NCBI GenBank assembly: GCA_040752005.1
Contig: JBFMFX010000002.1
Span: 1 to 64,000, forward strand
DNA length: 64,000 nt
DNA from: RBG-16-66-20 sp040752005
GTDB taxonomy: Bacteria; Pseudomonadota; Gammaproteobacteria; Burkholderiales; SG8-39
Reading direction: 5' to 3'
In this document: one piece after another, positions 1-6,565 of the stretch
How positions within the stretch are numbered: the stretch's first letter is position 1
Layout of the letters: each line of letters begins with the position of its first letter
Position numbers and translations under genes: made by a program
Notes under the pieces: model-generated
Told to the model about the DNA's origin: nothing
Database searches by the model: none
Seen by the model: only the letters and a program-made list of their open reading frames with translations

Positions 1-124
1 CAGCTTGATCGACCGTCGTCTCAGATGAGTCCGCCGCGTCCCCTATCGGGTTCGATTCAAAACATGCTTGGCAGCGAAAAAGCAGGGAGGCTCGTCGCCC
101 CTTGACAGGTCGAAGCCATATCAA
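1..124 (-). other. Start of a fourth integron cassette (partial)
   Basis: Cassette DNA continues leftward past the third attC site: the crossover point lies between 124 and 125, so 124 downward belongs to a fourth cassette cut by the window edge. Within these bases I see only a 20-codon minus-strand reading frame starting at 118 and no convincing gene. The rest of the cassette lies outside the window. Confidence 0.5.
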
Positions 125-184
125 CGTCCGGCTTCAGGCGCGTGCCGTTTGCGGCGCGTCGCCCTGCGAGCCGTTGTTCGGTGG
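119..184 (-). other. attC recombination site 3 (end of cassette 3)
   Basis: Read on the minus strand, the site runs from CCACCGAAC to GTTGATA. The inner arms CGGCTCGCAGG and CCTGAAGCCG pair with one unpaired extra base, the extrahelical base expected of attC bottom-strand hairpins. The outer repeat CCACCGAAC is the exact reverse complement of GTTCGGTGG, which spans the attC2 crossover at the far end of the same cassette (1164-1172). That is the signature of a genuine excisable cassette of 125-1171. Length is about 66 bases, within the usual attC range. Confidence 0.85.
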
Positions 185-247
185 CATGCGCGACCGCGCA
201 CCGTGCAAGTGACATGCCCGCCGTCCATGCTGCCGTCTCGGTTTCAT

Positions 248-1129
248 CTACAGCCCGAGCTTCTGTTGCAGGAACTTCAGGAGATCGGCCTTGGCGGTCT
301 GCGTGATCTCCGGACTCGACTCGTTGGTGTTGTTGCAGCCCGAACCTTTGCACGCCGTTCGCGCAAAGAACGAATAGGTTCTTCCGTGATCCCAGCCGTG
401 CGTGGCCGCGGGATAGAGATGGACTTGCGTGAGCGACCTTTGCTTTTCGTCGGGAATCGACGCGACGAAGTCCGTGCAGGACCTAGGGTCCTTCGACTCG
501 TAGTCATCGGCTCCGCCGGCAAAGATCGCAAGTGGGATTCCCGCCCACTGATCCATGAAGGACTCCGGGTACGCCCTGTTCTTCCATTTTCCGATGGTCC
601 TCGATACATAGGCCTTGCCGACCCAGCAGAGCGGATAGAACGCCGCAAGCGCCGCATACCGAAGCTCGCCTAGCGGGTACTTCGCCCGCGCCCAGGTCGT
701 GCCCGCGTAAAGCGTTAGCAGCGCGCCGTAGGACAGGCCCATTAGGGCAATCTTCTTCTCGTCCACATCGGGACGCTTGGCCAGGTAGGCCAGGCTCCCG
801 AAGACGGTCGGCATGTGCCGGTAGGTATCTTCTCTTTCGCCATCGGTGTTGAACATGCGCGGCTCGAGCGCCACGAAACCCTGCGAGGCGAGGAAGCTTG
901 CATATTGAGCGGTTGTCCCGGCTCCCCAGCCGCCGGCATGATGGAGAATCACGATGGCCGGTCGTTTCTGTACCGTGGACTTCGCCGGCAGCGTGATCGC
1001 TGCCTCCACAGTGACCTGTTCTCCGTCATTGCCGGGAAACTTTAGGTCGACCAAGGTCTCCTGCGCCCGGGCGGGCGAAGAAATGGTAAGGACCGCGGTC
1101 ACGAAGAGGGCTCTGCTTGTTGCGCTCAT
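248..1129 (-). CDS. Secreted dienelactone-hydrolase-family alpha/beta hydrolase (cassette 3)
   Basis: A 293-residue protein. Residues 1-23 form a signal peptide with an ARAQ cleavage region, so it is probably periplasmic or secreted. The rest is an alpha/beta hydrolase fold of the dienelactone hydrolase family: oxyanion region ILHHAGGWG, nucleophile elbow GLSYG (Ser), an acid in FAGGADDYES and a catalytic His in AATHGWDHG. Family members hydrolyse lactones, esters or related small substrates; the substrate here cannot be read. The ATG at 1129 was chosen because GGAGG sits five bases upstream; a GTG at 1135 overlaps that site. The gene fills the third cassette and is oriented away from the integrase, so it depends on the cassette promoter or one of its own. 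Base composition is less GC-rich than the chromosome further right. Two cysteine-containing stretches near the C terminus (TACKGSGC) may form a disulfide. Confidence 0.85.
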   Translation of the reverse strand: MSATSRALFVTAVLTISSPARAQETLVDLKFPGNDGEQVTVEAAITLPAKSTVQKRPAIVILHHAGGWGAGTTAQYASFLASQGFVALEPRMFNTDGEREDTYRHMPTVFGSLAYLAKRPDVDEKKIALMGLSYGALLTLYAGTTWARAKYPLGELRYAALAAFYPLCWVGKAYVSRTIGKWKNRAYPESFMDQWAGIPLAIFAGGADDYESKDPRSCTDFVASIPDEKQRSLTQVHLYPAATHGWDHGRTYSFFARTACKGSGCNNTNESSPEITQTAKADLLKFLQQKLGL

Positions 1130-1163
1130 GTACACCTCCGATTGCCCGGGGGTCGACGACTTG

Positions 1164-1227
1164 CCACCGAACGCTCGGCATCAGCGGCGGCGAGAAGTGC
1201 CGTCCGCTGCATGCCGTTGTTATGCGG
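1164..1227 (-). other. attC recombination site 2 (end of cassette 2)
   Basis: On the minus strand the site runs from CCGCATAAC to GTTCGGTGG. The arms CGGCATGCAGCGG and CCGCTGATGCCG pair perfectly except for one extra G, the extrahelical base. CCGCATAAC is the exact reverse complement of GTTATGCGG, which spans the attC1 crossover at the far end of the same cassette (1802-1810). This defines cassette 2 as 1172-1809. Confidence 0.9.
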
Positions 1228-1240
1228 CCGGTTGCGCCGG

Positions 1241-1774
1241 CTATACACGGCGCACTGTGAGGCCAGAATTCGGCCCTGGCGGCAGGCCCAGTGCCGGCTC
1301 GACTCCCTGCGCTGCGCGAAGATCATCCAGGAGAGCCTGGGCGGGTAGCCGCCGCCCAATCATCGCCTCGGATTCAGGGCGCGGGTTCTGAACGTCCTTG
1401 CCACGATACACTTGCACCGCCGTTCCACCTGAGGCGATGACATCGGCGCAGAGACCGCGAGCGTAGAATCGGTTGAACTCGCCCTCAGCCAAAGTATCAG
1501 GAGCTGTACGGGGAACCTGCACTGTGGTGAACCCTCCTTTAGGCTTGCGCCTCTGCTCCACGGGGCGCATCAGGCCACGTGAGCGGAGCGTCGTGGCAAT
1601 CCACACGTCGTCGTGGTGCAGGAATGCCTCGCGCAGAATCTCTCCCCAGGCACGGGCTCCATCGTCGGTTAGCCGCGGGCTGATGTACAAAGTACCGTTC
1701 GCCTGGTCCCGCTCAAGCTCGCGGACCATAGCAGCACGCACTCTTGTGTCAAGGCTCTCATAACGAATACTCAT
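1241..1774 (-). CDS. Conserved-looking protein of unknown function (cassette 2)
   Basis: A 177-residue soluble protein that I cannot assign to a function. No signal peptide, membrane segment or nucleotide-binding loop is visible. The N-terminal half is charged and probably helical (RVRAAMVRELERDQ). The second half holds compact, conserved-looking blocks: EGEFNRFYARGLC, YRGKDVQNPRPESEAMIG and LPPGPNSGLTVRR. The ATG at 1774 was chosen because AAGGAG lies just upstream; a longer frame reaching 1822 would start inside the attC hairpin. It occupies cassette 2 alone, read away from the integrase. The stop codon lies 14 bases before the attC site begins, the tight packing usual in cassettes. Confidence 0.75.
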   Translation of the reverse strand: MSIRYESLDTRVRAAMVRELERDQANGTLYISPRLTDDGARAWGEILREAFLHHDDVWIATTLRSRGLMRPVEQRRKPKGGFTTVQVPRTAPDTLAEGEFNRFYARGLCADVIASGGTAVQVYRGKDVQNPRPESEAMIGRRLPAQALLDDLRAAQGVEPALGLPPGPNSGLTVRRV

Positions 1775-1803
1775 TGTGTCTCTCCTTGGCTGCCTTGCTT
1801 GCC

Positions 1804-1868
1804 GCATAACGTCCGCATTCATCGGCGCGCGCCGCTCTTGCGCGCGTGCGATGCAATGCGTTGTTAGC
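1804..1868 (-). other. attC recombination site 1 (end of cassette 1)
   Basis: On the minus strand the site runs from GCTAAC to GTTATGC. The arms CGCATTGCATCG and CGATGAATGCG pair apart from a single extra G, followed by GC-rich inner stems around AAGAG. The outer GCTAAC is the reverse complement of GTTAGC at the first bases of cassette 1 (3386-3391). The stop codon of the ATPase gene (1864-1866) lies inside this site, a common arrangement. Cassette 1 is therefore 1810-3390. Confidence 0.9.
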
Positions 1869-3336
1869 TGGCGCTGTCAGTTCCCGGTTCCTCGTCTTCA
1901 GCTTCACCCGCTGCCCCCTCCTTAAGTTGAAGCCCCTTCTTTAGGCCGGGATGCACATGCATGCGTCCGGAAAAGTCTGGTTTGACATTGGCTGAGCTGT
2001 AGTTAAACACTTGCTGCGATCCGCCCTTGCTACCACCTATACGGGCAACGCCAATCACTGACGCGTCGTATAGGAACCCAAGCTGTTCCTTGGCAATGCT
2101 TTCGCTGAGCGTCGGTGAGCGCCGGCGTGCGACCTCCGTCCATTCGCCAAGCGTGAAAGTCATTCGGCCTAGCTCGCGAAGGGTATCGAGAATGTGCTCT
2201 AAGTCTGGTCGCTGCTTATGGAGTTCATCACTAAGCTCGGCGAGTAGGTGCTGGGAGAATCTATCCTCTGCGTCGTATATATCCGTGGTCTCGACTCTCG
2301 GGTGGTTCCGCTCAACAGCCACATCGCGGCAGTGTATGGCGAATGCAATCACGTCTCGCGGTCGGCCCATTGTGCGTCGAAGGAAATAAGATTGGGGCTT
2401 CGCGCGCTGACGCATTTCCTCCACTGAGAACACAGCAGCCCATGCCTCATCCGGGCTAATCTTGAGGGACGTTGCAATACGACGGTTTAGAACGTCCATC
2501 AACCGCGAGTTTGGCCATTCAAGCCGCTCAATAGCGGTCGCCATCTTGTTCTTGTCATTGAATCTGACCGTATCGTAAATGTCCGACCGCAAGAAAGTGA
2601 TCACAGGGGCCGGTTTCCCCGGCGAGTGCAATTGCTGCCCTATGGCGCGCGCTGCCTTAAGCTCGCCAATAATCAGACTCTGAGAATCCGGCGTGGCGTC
2701 CCAGCCGTCGTCTAGACGATCTACCTTGATTACAACCGGGTGACTTGCGTATGTCGCGCTCGCTATCGCTGCAAGTGCCCCAAGATGCATCGACATGACA
2801 CTTACAGCGTATGAGGCGTCTTCTTTGCCCAAGTCGATTGCCCCGAGCGATACATTTGCGTACCCGGCGACGCCGCCGCCGGGAAGCCCAATTTTCGTTG
2901 GATTTCGTAGGCGGGACAAAAGGCTGGACCAAAAGCCGCGATTTGGATCGGGGAGTATCTTTTTAAGAAGATCGGCGGCTTTCGATTTCACCGAAGCGTC
3001 CCCTGACTCCGCCCATTCTCTCACCATCATGAGCAGCAGCAAGAACCGCCAAGACGCTTCGTACGCTGACTCAGCCATCATTCCAGCTTGCTTCAGCTGG
3101 CGATGAAATTCCCATGGATATTGGTCGAACTCGACCTCTACAACCTGCACTGTTTTCAGCGTTGCTGGAGTCGCTAGTCGGAATAACGCCGTTTTTCCAG
3201 ATCCCTTGCGACCGATTACAAACTGCTTCTGTCCGGAGGCAAGTTTCCCCAGAACGCCTGTGTCCACGAAGTAGCCGGAAAGGTTCTTCTCCGACTCTGC
3301 GTCCAACTCGCCGAAGTCAACATCTCCGATATTCAT
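1864..3336 (-). CDS. P-loop ATPase, resembling the Sll1717 family (cassette 1)
   Basis: A 490-residue cytoplasmic NTPase. Walker A GRKGSGKTALFR lies near residue 43. A Walker-B-like strand VVIKVDRLDDGW lies near residue 200, followed by a sensor-like strand VITFLRSDIYD. The C-terminal third (VETTDIYDAEDRFSQHLL onward) is helical and looks like a winged-helix or effector region, ending in an acidic tail. The layout fits uncharacterised single-gene ATPases of the Sll1717 type, which I infer from the P-loop context and the RLDDGW motif. It is the first cassette after attI and so nearest the cassette promoter. It is visibly poorer in GC than the rest of the window. The start could be 3336 (weak GGGAAG upstream) or 3348. 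Integron cassettes often carry defence or toxin-antitoxin genes, so an anti-phage role is plausible but not shown. Confidence 0.85.
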   Translation of the reverse strand: MNIGDVDFGELDAESEKNLSGYFVDTGVLGKLASGQKQFVIGRKGSGKTALFRLATPATLKTVQVVEVEFDQYPWEFHRQLKQAGMMAESAYEASWRFLLLLMMVREWAESGDASVKSKAADLLKKILPDPNRGFWSSLLSRLRNPTKIGLPGGGVAGYANVSLGAIDLGKEDASYAVSVMSMHLGALAAIASATYASHPVVIKVDRLDDGWDATPDSQSLIIGELKAARAIGQQLHSPGKPAPVITFLRSDIYDTVRFNDKNKMATAIERLEWPNSRLMDVLNRRIATSLKISPDEAWAAVFSVEEMRQRAKPQSYFLRRTMGRPRDVIAFAIHCRDVAVERNHPRVETTDIYDAEDRFSQHLLAELSDELHKQRPDLEHILDTLRELGRMTFTLGEWTEVARRRSPTLSESIAKEQLGFLYDASVIGVARIGGSKGGSQQVFNYSSANVKPDFSGRMHVHPGLKKGLQLKEGAAGEAEDEEPGTDSAS

Positions 3337-3417
3337 ACGGCTTCCCATTTGAGGCTTTGGCTATGCCCGGAGGTCAATCGCGCTAGCTAACGTAAATGAA
3401 CTTCCGATACGGGGTGT

Positions 3418-3447
3418 ATTAAACACCCGTGCTCGGGGCGATGTCAT
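3418..3447 (-). promoter_or_regulatory. Candidate cassette promoter Pc
   Basis: On the minus strand ATGACA (3447-3442) and TTTAAT (3423-3418) are separated by 18 bases, each matching the sigma-70 hexamers at five of six positions. Transcription would start about 20 bases before cassette 1 and read into the ATPase gene. The -10 region is spanned by a perfect inverted repeat, GGGTGT and ACACCC around five bases (3412-3428), a possible operator. Confidence 0.55.
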
Positions 3448-3495
3448 CCGGCCCCTTGAATCATGCGTTTGGATTCGAATGAACCTTCGCCTGGG

Positions 3496-3534
3496 CCAGG
3501 ATAGGCGGAGCGCAGTCAGAAATATCCAGGATAG
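3496..3534 (+). repeat. Direct repeats CCAGGATAG in the attI region
   Basis: CCAGGATAG occurs at 3496-3504 and 3526-3534, start points 30 bases apart, just before the integrase start. Direct repeats beside attI are known accessory integrase-binding sites in class 1 integrons; whether these act the same way is inference. Confidence 0.4.
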
Positions 3535-3552
3535 CCGGACTCGGAGCGAAAC

Positions 3553-4224
3553 ATGCCGGAAGAATCAAGGAGCTCGATACCAGGAACGATTGCGACGGGT
3601 TCCCCTCCCCGCTTGCTCGAGCAGGTTCATATCGCGAGTCGCCGCCGCTACTTCAGCCGTCGTACGGAGGAAGCCTACGTCCACTGGATCAAGCGCTTCA
3701 TCTACTTCACCGGCAAGCGCCACCCGCTCTCCGTGGGCGAGCCGGAAGTCACGGCGTTTCTCAATCATCTCGCCGCCGAACGCCGGGTGGCAGCCTCGAC
3801 GCAGAATCAGGCTCTCTCGGCACTGCTTTTCCTCTACAAGGAGGTTCTCGGTCAGGAACTCGGATGGCTGGACGGTCTGCAGCGGGCGACGCGTCCGCCC
3901 CGGTTGCCGACGGTTCTGACCCGGGCGGAAGCAGTGCGCCTGCTCGCCCAGCTCGATGGAACGCGCTGGCCCCTGGCGAGCCTGCTCTACGGCGCGGGGT
4001 TGCGCGTCACCGAGTGTCTTCGCCTGCGCGTAAAGGACTTGGACCTCGTCTATCGCCAGATCCTCGTTCGGGACGGCAAGGGCAAGAAGGACCGCGTGAC
4101 GAGCCCGCTCGATTCCGTGGGATCGGGTCTTCCGGCCGCGCGGCAGGCCATGGCGCAATACCGGGTCCGATACAGCAGAGCGTTGCGCGGCGATGAGGTC
4201 GCCCGCTCGAACGGTCGGAGTTAA
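3553..4224 (+). pseudogene. intI: Integron integrase IntI, 3' truncated
   Basis: The first 185 or so residues are a typical integron tyrosine recombinase: core-binding domain with SRRTEEAYVHWIKRFIYF and GEPEVTAFLNHLA, then the start of the catalytic domain with LLYGAGLRVTECLRLRVKD, which carries the first catalytic Arg. Homology ends around GKGKKDRVT. About 40 unrelated residues follow before the stop at 4222-4224. The family is usually 320-340 residues, so the integron-specific insertion, the H-x-x-R motif and the catalytic Tyr are all missing. The protein cannot be an active recombinase. GGAG lies six bases before the ATG. The gene diverges from the cassettes, the normal integron arrangement. 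The remnant can no longer shuffle the array unless an integrase acts from elsewhere. Confidence 0.9.
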
Positions 4225-4252
4225 ACCGGCGCAAAGCGTCCGGATTCAACGC

Positions 4253-4444
4253 TTACTCGCGCGGCTTCGAGAACCAGTGCTCCATCTGCCGCCCCGCCGC
4301 CTCGCGCCCGCCGAGCCCGAAGGACAGCGCCACCGCGACCGACACCGCGCCGAAGGTGAGCCCGAAGGCGAGGTTGACGATCTCGTTGGCGATGCCCATC
4401 GTGCGCAGGCCTATCGCGATGTTCAGACCGAGGGATGCATCCAC
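4253..4444 (-). pseudogene. C-terminal remnant of a CmpX/MscS-like membrane protein
   Basis: The 63 readable residues, with MGIANEIVNLAFGLTFGAV and FGLGGREAAG, match the last conserved transmembrane repeat of small mechanosensitive-channel-like proteins (TM-helix/CmpX type). Full-length proteins have several such repeats and are several times longer, so the 5' part is lost at about 4444. It abuts the truncated integrase tail by end. Both genes are broken, suggesting a deletion or rearrangement here. It is probably not expressed as a working channel. Confidence 0.7.
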
Positions 4445-4615
4445 CTACCATCGCGTGTCAAAATGACCGGATCGGGGTGCTGCATGCGCGCGGCGAACTC
4501 GGGCGGCCGCGCACCGCGCGCTTGCGCGCGGCGTGCGGCAGGGCCACATCGGCGCATTCGAGCGGCGCCTTCTCCCTGACGCGCCGCGCGACCGGAGGGT
4601 CGCCGAGGAGCGCCT
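4445..4615. other. Intergenic stretch with no recognisable gene
   Basis: GC-rich sequence between the channel remnant and the aldolase gene. A minus-strand frame of about 55 codons exists, with no start site or recognisable motif. It may be further decayed sequence from the same rearrangement. Confidence 0.4.
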
Positions 4616-5311
4616 TCACTCCTCGAGCGGGCCGTCCACGTACTTGAGGCCCTTCTGTGCCAGCGCCGCGCGCATGCCGTAGATGTCGAGGCTCACCTCG
4701 CCCTTCTTCAGCCGCTCGCGCACGCCGGCCTCCTTTGCCTCGCGTTCGGCGCCCGCAGCGGCCACTTTCGCCGCCTCGGCGCGCGGCACGATCACGACGC
4801 CGTCGTCGTCGGCAACGACGACGTCGCCCGGCCGCACGTAAACGCCGGCGCAGACCACCGGCACGTTGACCGAGCCGAGCGTGGCCTTTACCGTTCCCTT
4901 CGCCGAGACCGCCCGCGACCAGACGGGAAAGCGCATGTCGGTGATCTCGGCGGCGTCACGGCAGCCCACATCGAGCACCACGCCCTTCGCGCCGCGCGCG
5001 GCGAGCGCGGTGGCGAGCAACTCGCCGAAGGCCCCGTCGGTGCTCTCGCTCGTGCAGGCGACGACGAGCACATCGCCCGCCTGAAGCAGCTCGACCGCGA
5101 CGTGGATCATCCAGTTGTCGCCGGGATGGCAGAGCGCGGTGACGGCGCTGCCGGCGATGCGCGCGCCGCGCCACAGCGGCCGCAGATACGGCGCCATCAG
5201 GCCGGTGCGGCCCTGTGCCTCGTGCACCGTCGCGACGCCGAGGCGCTCCAGCGCCGCGATCGCCTCCGCGTCCGCGCGGTGGATGTTCCGCACCGCGATT
5301 CCCATCGTCAT
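4616..5311 (-). CDS. ligK: 4-carboxy-4-hydroxy-2-oxoadipate aldolase / oxaloacetate decarboxylase (RraA-like)
   Basis: 231 residues of the RraA/HMG-CHA aldolase fold. The family cleaves 4-hydroxy-4-methyl- or 4-carboxy-4-hydroxy-2-oxo acids to pyruvate or oxaloacetate with a divalent metal, and ends protocatechuate or gallate meta-cleavage pathways. Visible motifs are GDNWMIHVA, the GELLATALAARGAKG loop and VLDVGCRDAAEI, which holds the metal and substrate-binding Arg-Asp pair. The C-terminal extension (REAKEAGVRERLKKGEVSLD) is typical of the LigK/GalC branch rather than the RNase E regulator RraA. GAGGAGG sits before the ATG at 5311. No ring-cleavage genes are nearby, so it may act as a general oxaloacetate decarboxylase. 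It follows the bktB-like gene across a hairpin repeat and may be separately expressed. Confidence 0.85.
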   Translation of the reverse strand: MTMGIAVRNIHRADAEAIAALERLGVATVHEAQGRTGLMAPYLRPLWRGARIAGSAVTALCHPGDNWMIHVAVELLQAGDVLVVACTSESTDGAFGELLATALAARGAKGVVLDVGCRDAAEITDMRFPVWSRAVSAKGTVKATLGSVNVPVVCAGVYVRPGDVVVADDDGVVIVPRAEAAKVAAAGAEREAKEAGVRERLKKGEVSLDIYGMRAALAQKGLKYVDGPLEE

Positions 5312-5348
5312 GCCCGCTTCCTCCTCGCTCTGGTTTGCCTCGAAATCG

Positions 5349-5370
5349 GGGTCAGACCCGGGTCTGACCC
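5349..5370. repeat. GGGTCAGACCC palindrome, terminator-like (copy 1)
   Basis: A perfect 22-base palindrome (GGGTCAGACCC followed by its reverse complement), then TGTTTTTT on the plus strand. It lies between the thiolase stop and the aldolase start. An identical core occurs at 37666-37687, and looser relatives occur at 16403-16456 and 56596-56650. On the minus strand, where both flanking genes are read, the U-rich tail is on the wrong side, so terminator activity is uncertain. Confidence 0.75.
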
Positions 5371-5377
5371 TGTTTTT

Positions 5378-6565
5378 TCAGGGGAGGCGCTCGAAGATCG
5401 CGGCGATCCCCTGCCCGCCGCCGATGCACATGGTGACGAGCGCGTAGCGCTTCTGCGTGCGCTGCAGCTCGTAGAGCGCTTTCACGGTGAGGATGGCGCC
5501 GGTCGCGCCGATCGGATGGCCGAGCGCCACGGCGCCGCCGTTCGGGTTCACCTTGGCCGGATCGAGCCCCAGATCCCGGGTCACCGCCATCGCCTGCACC
5601 GCGAACGCCTCGTTGGATTCGATCACGTCCATGTCGGCGGGCTTCAGGCCCGCTTTCTCGAACACGCGCTTCACCGCCGGAATCGGCCCCAGCCCCATCA
5701 CATGCGGCTCGACCCCGGCGTGCGCGTAGGCGACCAGCCGCGCCATCGGCTTCACGCCCGCGCGCTCGGCCGCTTTCGCCTCCATCAGCACCACCGCCGC
5801 CCCGGCGTCGTTGATCCCGGAGGCGTTGCCGGCGGTCACGGTGCCGTCCTTCTTGAAGACGGGCCTGAGCTTCGCCATGTCCTCGAGTCTGGCGTCCTTC
5901 CTCACGTGCTCGTCCAGCGCGAACAGCTCGATGCCGTTCCTGGTCTTCACCTCGACCGGGACGATCTGGTCGCGAAAATAGCCCTTCGCCAGCGCCGCCG
6001 CCGCGCGCCGGTGCGATTCCAGCGCGAATGCGTCCTGCTCCTCGCGCGTGATGCCGTACTTTGCGGCGATGTTCTCGGCGGTGACCCCCATGTGGCCGTG
6101 CCCGAACGGATCGTGCAGCGCCGCGGTCATCGCATCCACCACCGCCGCGTCGCCCATTCTCTGGCCCCAGCGGCCCGAGGGCAGGAAGTACGCCGCGCGG
6201 CTCATGCTCTCGGCGCCACCGCCCACCGCGACCTCGACGTCGCCGAGCTGGATGTGCTGGGCCGCCGAGACGATCGCCTGAAGGCCCGAGCCGCACAGGC
6301 GGTTCACCGTCAGGCATGGTGTGCCGACCGGAAGGCCCGCCTCGATCGCGGCGACGCGCGACAGGTACATGTCGCGCGCCTCGCCGTGAATGACGCTTCC
6401 CATCACGACATGGCCGACGCGCGCCGGATCTATTCGCGCGCGCGCCACCGCCTCGCGGATGGCGATCGCGCCGAGCCGGGTCGGCGGCACGTCCTTGAGC
6501 GAGCCGCCGTAATCGCCGATCGCCGTGCGCGCACCCGACACCACCACCACTTCCGCTGCGTTCAT
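5378..6565 (-). CDS. bktB: Beta-ketothiolase (acetyl-CoA acyltransferase), BktB-like
   Basis: 395-residue thiolase. It condenses two acyl-CoA molecules or cleaves 3-ketoacyl-CoA. The nucleophilic Cys is in NRLCGSGLQAIVSAAQ near residue 90, a signature shared with BktB of PHA producers. The catalytic His is in NPNGGAVALGHPIG, and the second Cys is in TMCIGGGQG near the end. Full family length. It overlaps the end of rimO by four bases (ATG at 6565, rimO stop at 6562), so the two are probably co-transcribed. BktB-type enzymes accept propionyl-CoA and so can feed 3-hydroxyvalerate units to PHA; this role is inferred from sequence resemblance and the nearby pha genes. Confidence 0.88.
   Translation of the reverse strand: MNAAEVVVVSGARTAIGDYGGSLKDVPPTRLGAIAIREAVARARIDPARVGHVVMGSVIHGEARDMYLSRVAAIEAGLPVGTPCLTVNRLCGSGLQAIVSAAQHIQLGDVEVAVGGGAESMSRAAYFLPSGRWGQRMGDAAVVDAMTAALHDPFGHGHMGVTAENIAAKYGITREEQDAFALESHRRAAAALAKGYFRDQIVPVEVKTRNGIELFALDEHVRKDARLEDMAKLRPVFKKDGTVTAGNASGINDAGAAVVLMEAKAAERAGVKPMARLVAYAHAGVEPHVMGLGPIPAVKRVFEKAGLKPADMDVIESNEAFAVQAMAVTRDLGLDPAKVNPNGGAVALGHPIGATGAILTVKALYELQRTQKRYALVTMCIGGGQGIAAIFERLP

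Larger units (their letters stand above)
3391..3552. other. attI and control region between integrase and first cassette
   Basis: No gene fits here. The crossover of cassette 1 lies at 3390/3391 (GTTAGC read on the minus strand). The stretch up to the integrase start contains a candidate cassette promoter and a pair of direct repeats. Position, size and opposing orientation of the flanking genes are what is expected of an integron attI region. Confidence 0.7.

Noticed and set aside
1775..1822. Longer N terminus for the cassette 2 gene (start at 1822)
   Set aside because: It would begin inside the attC1 hairpin, and a good ribosome site precedes 1774.
5349..5370. Calling the GGGTCAGACCC palindrome a simple terminator of the thiolase gene
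   Set aside because: The T-run is on the plus strand while both flanking genes are on the minus strand, and the same element recurs elsewhere.
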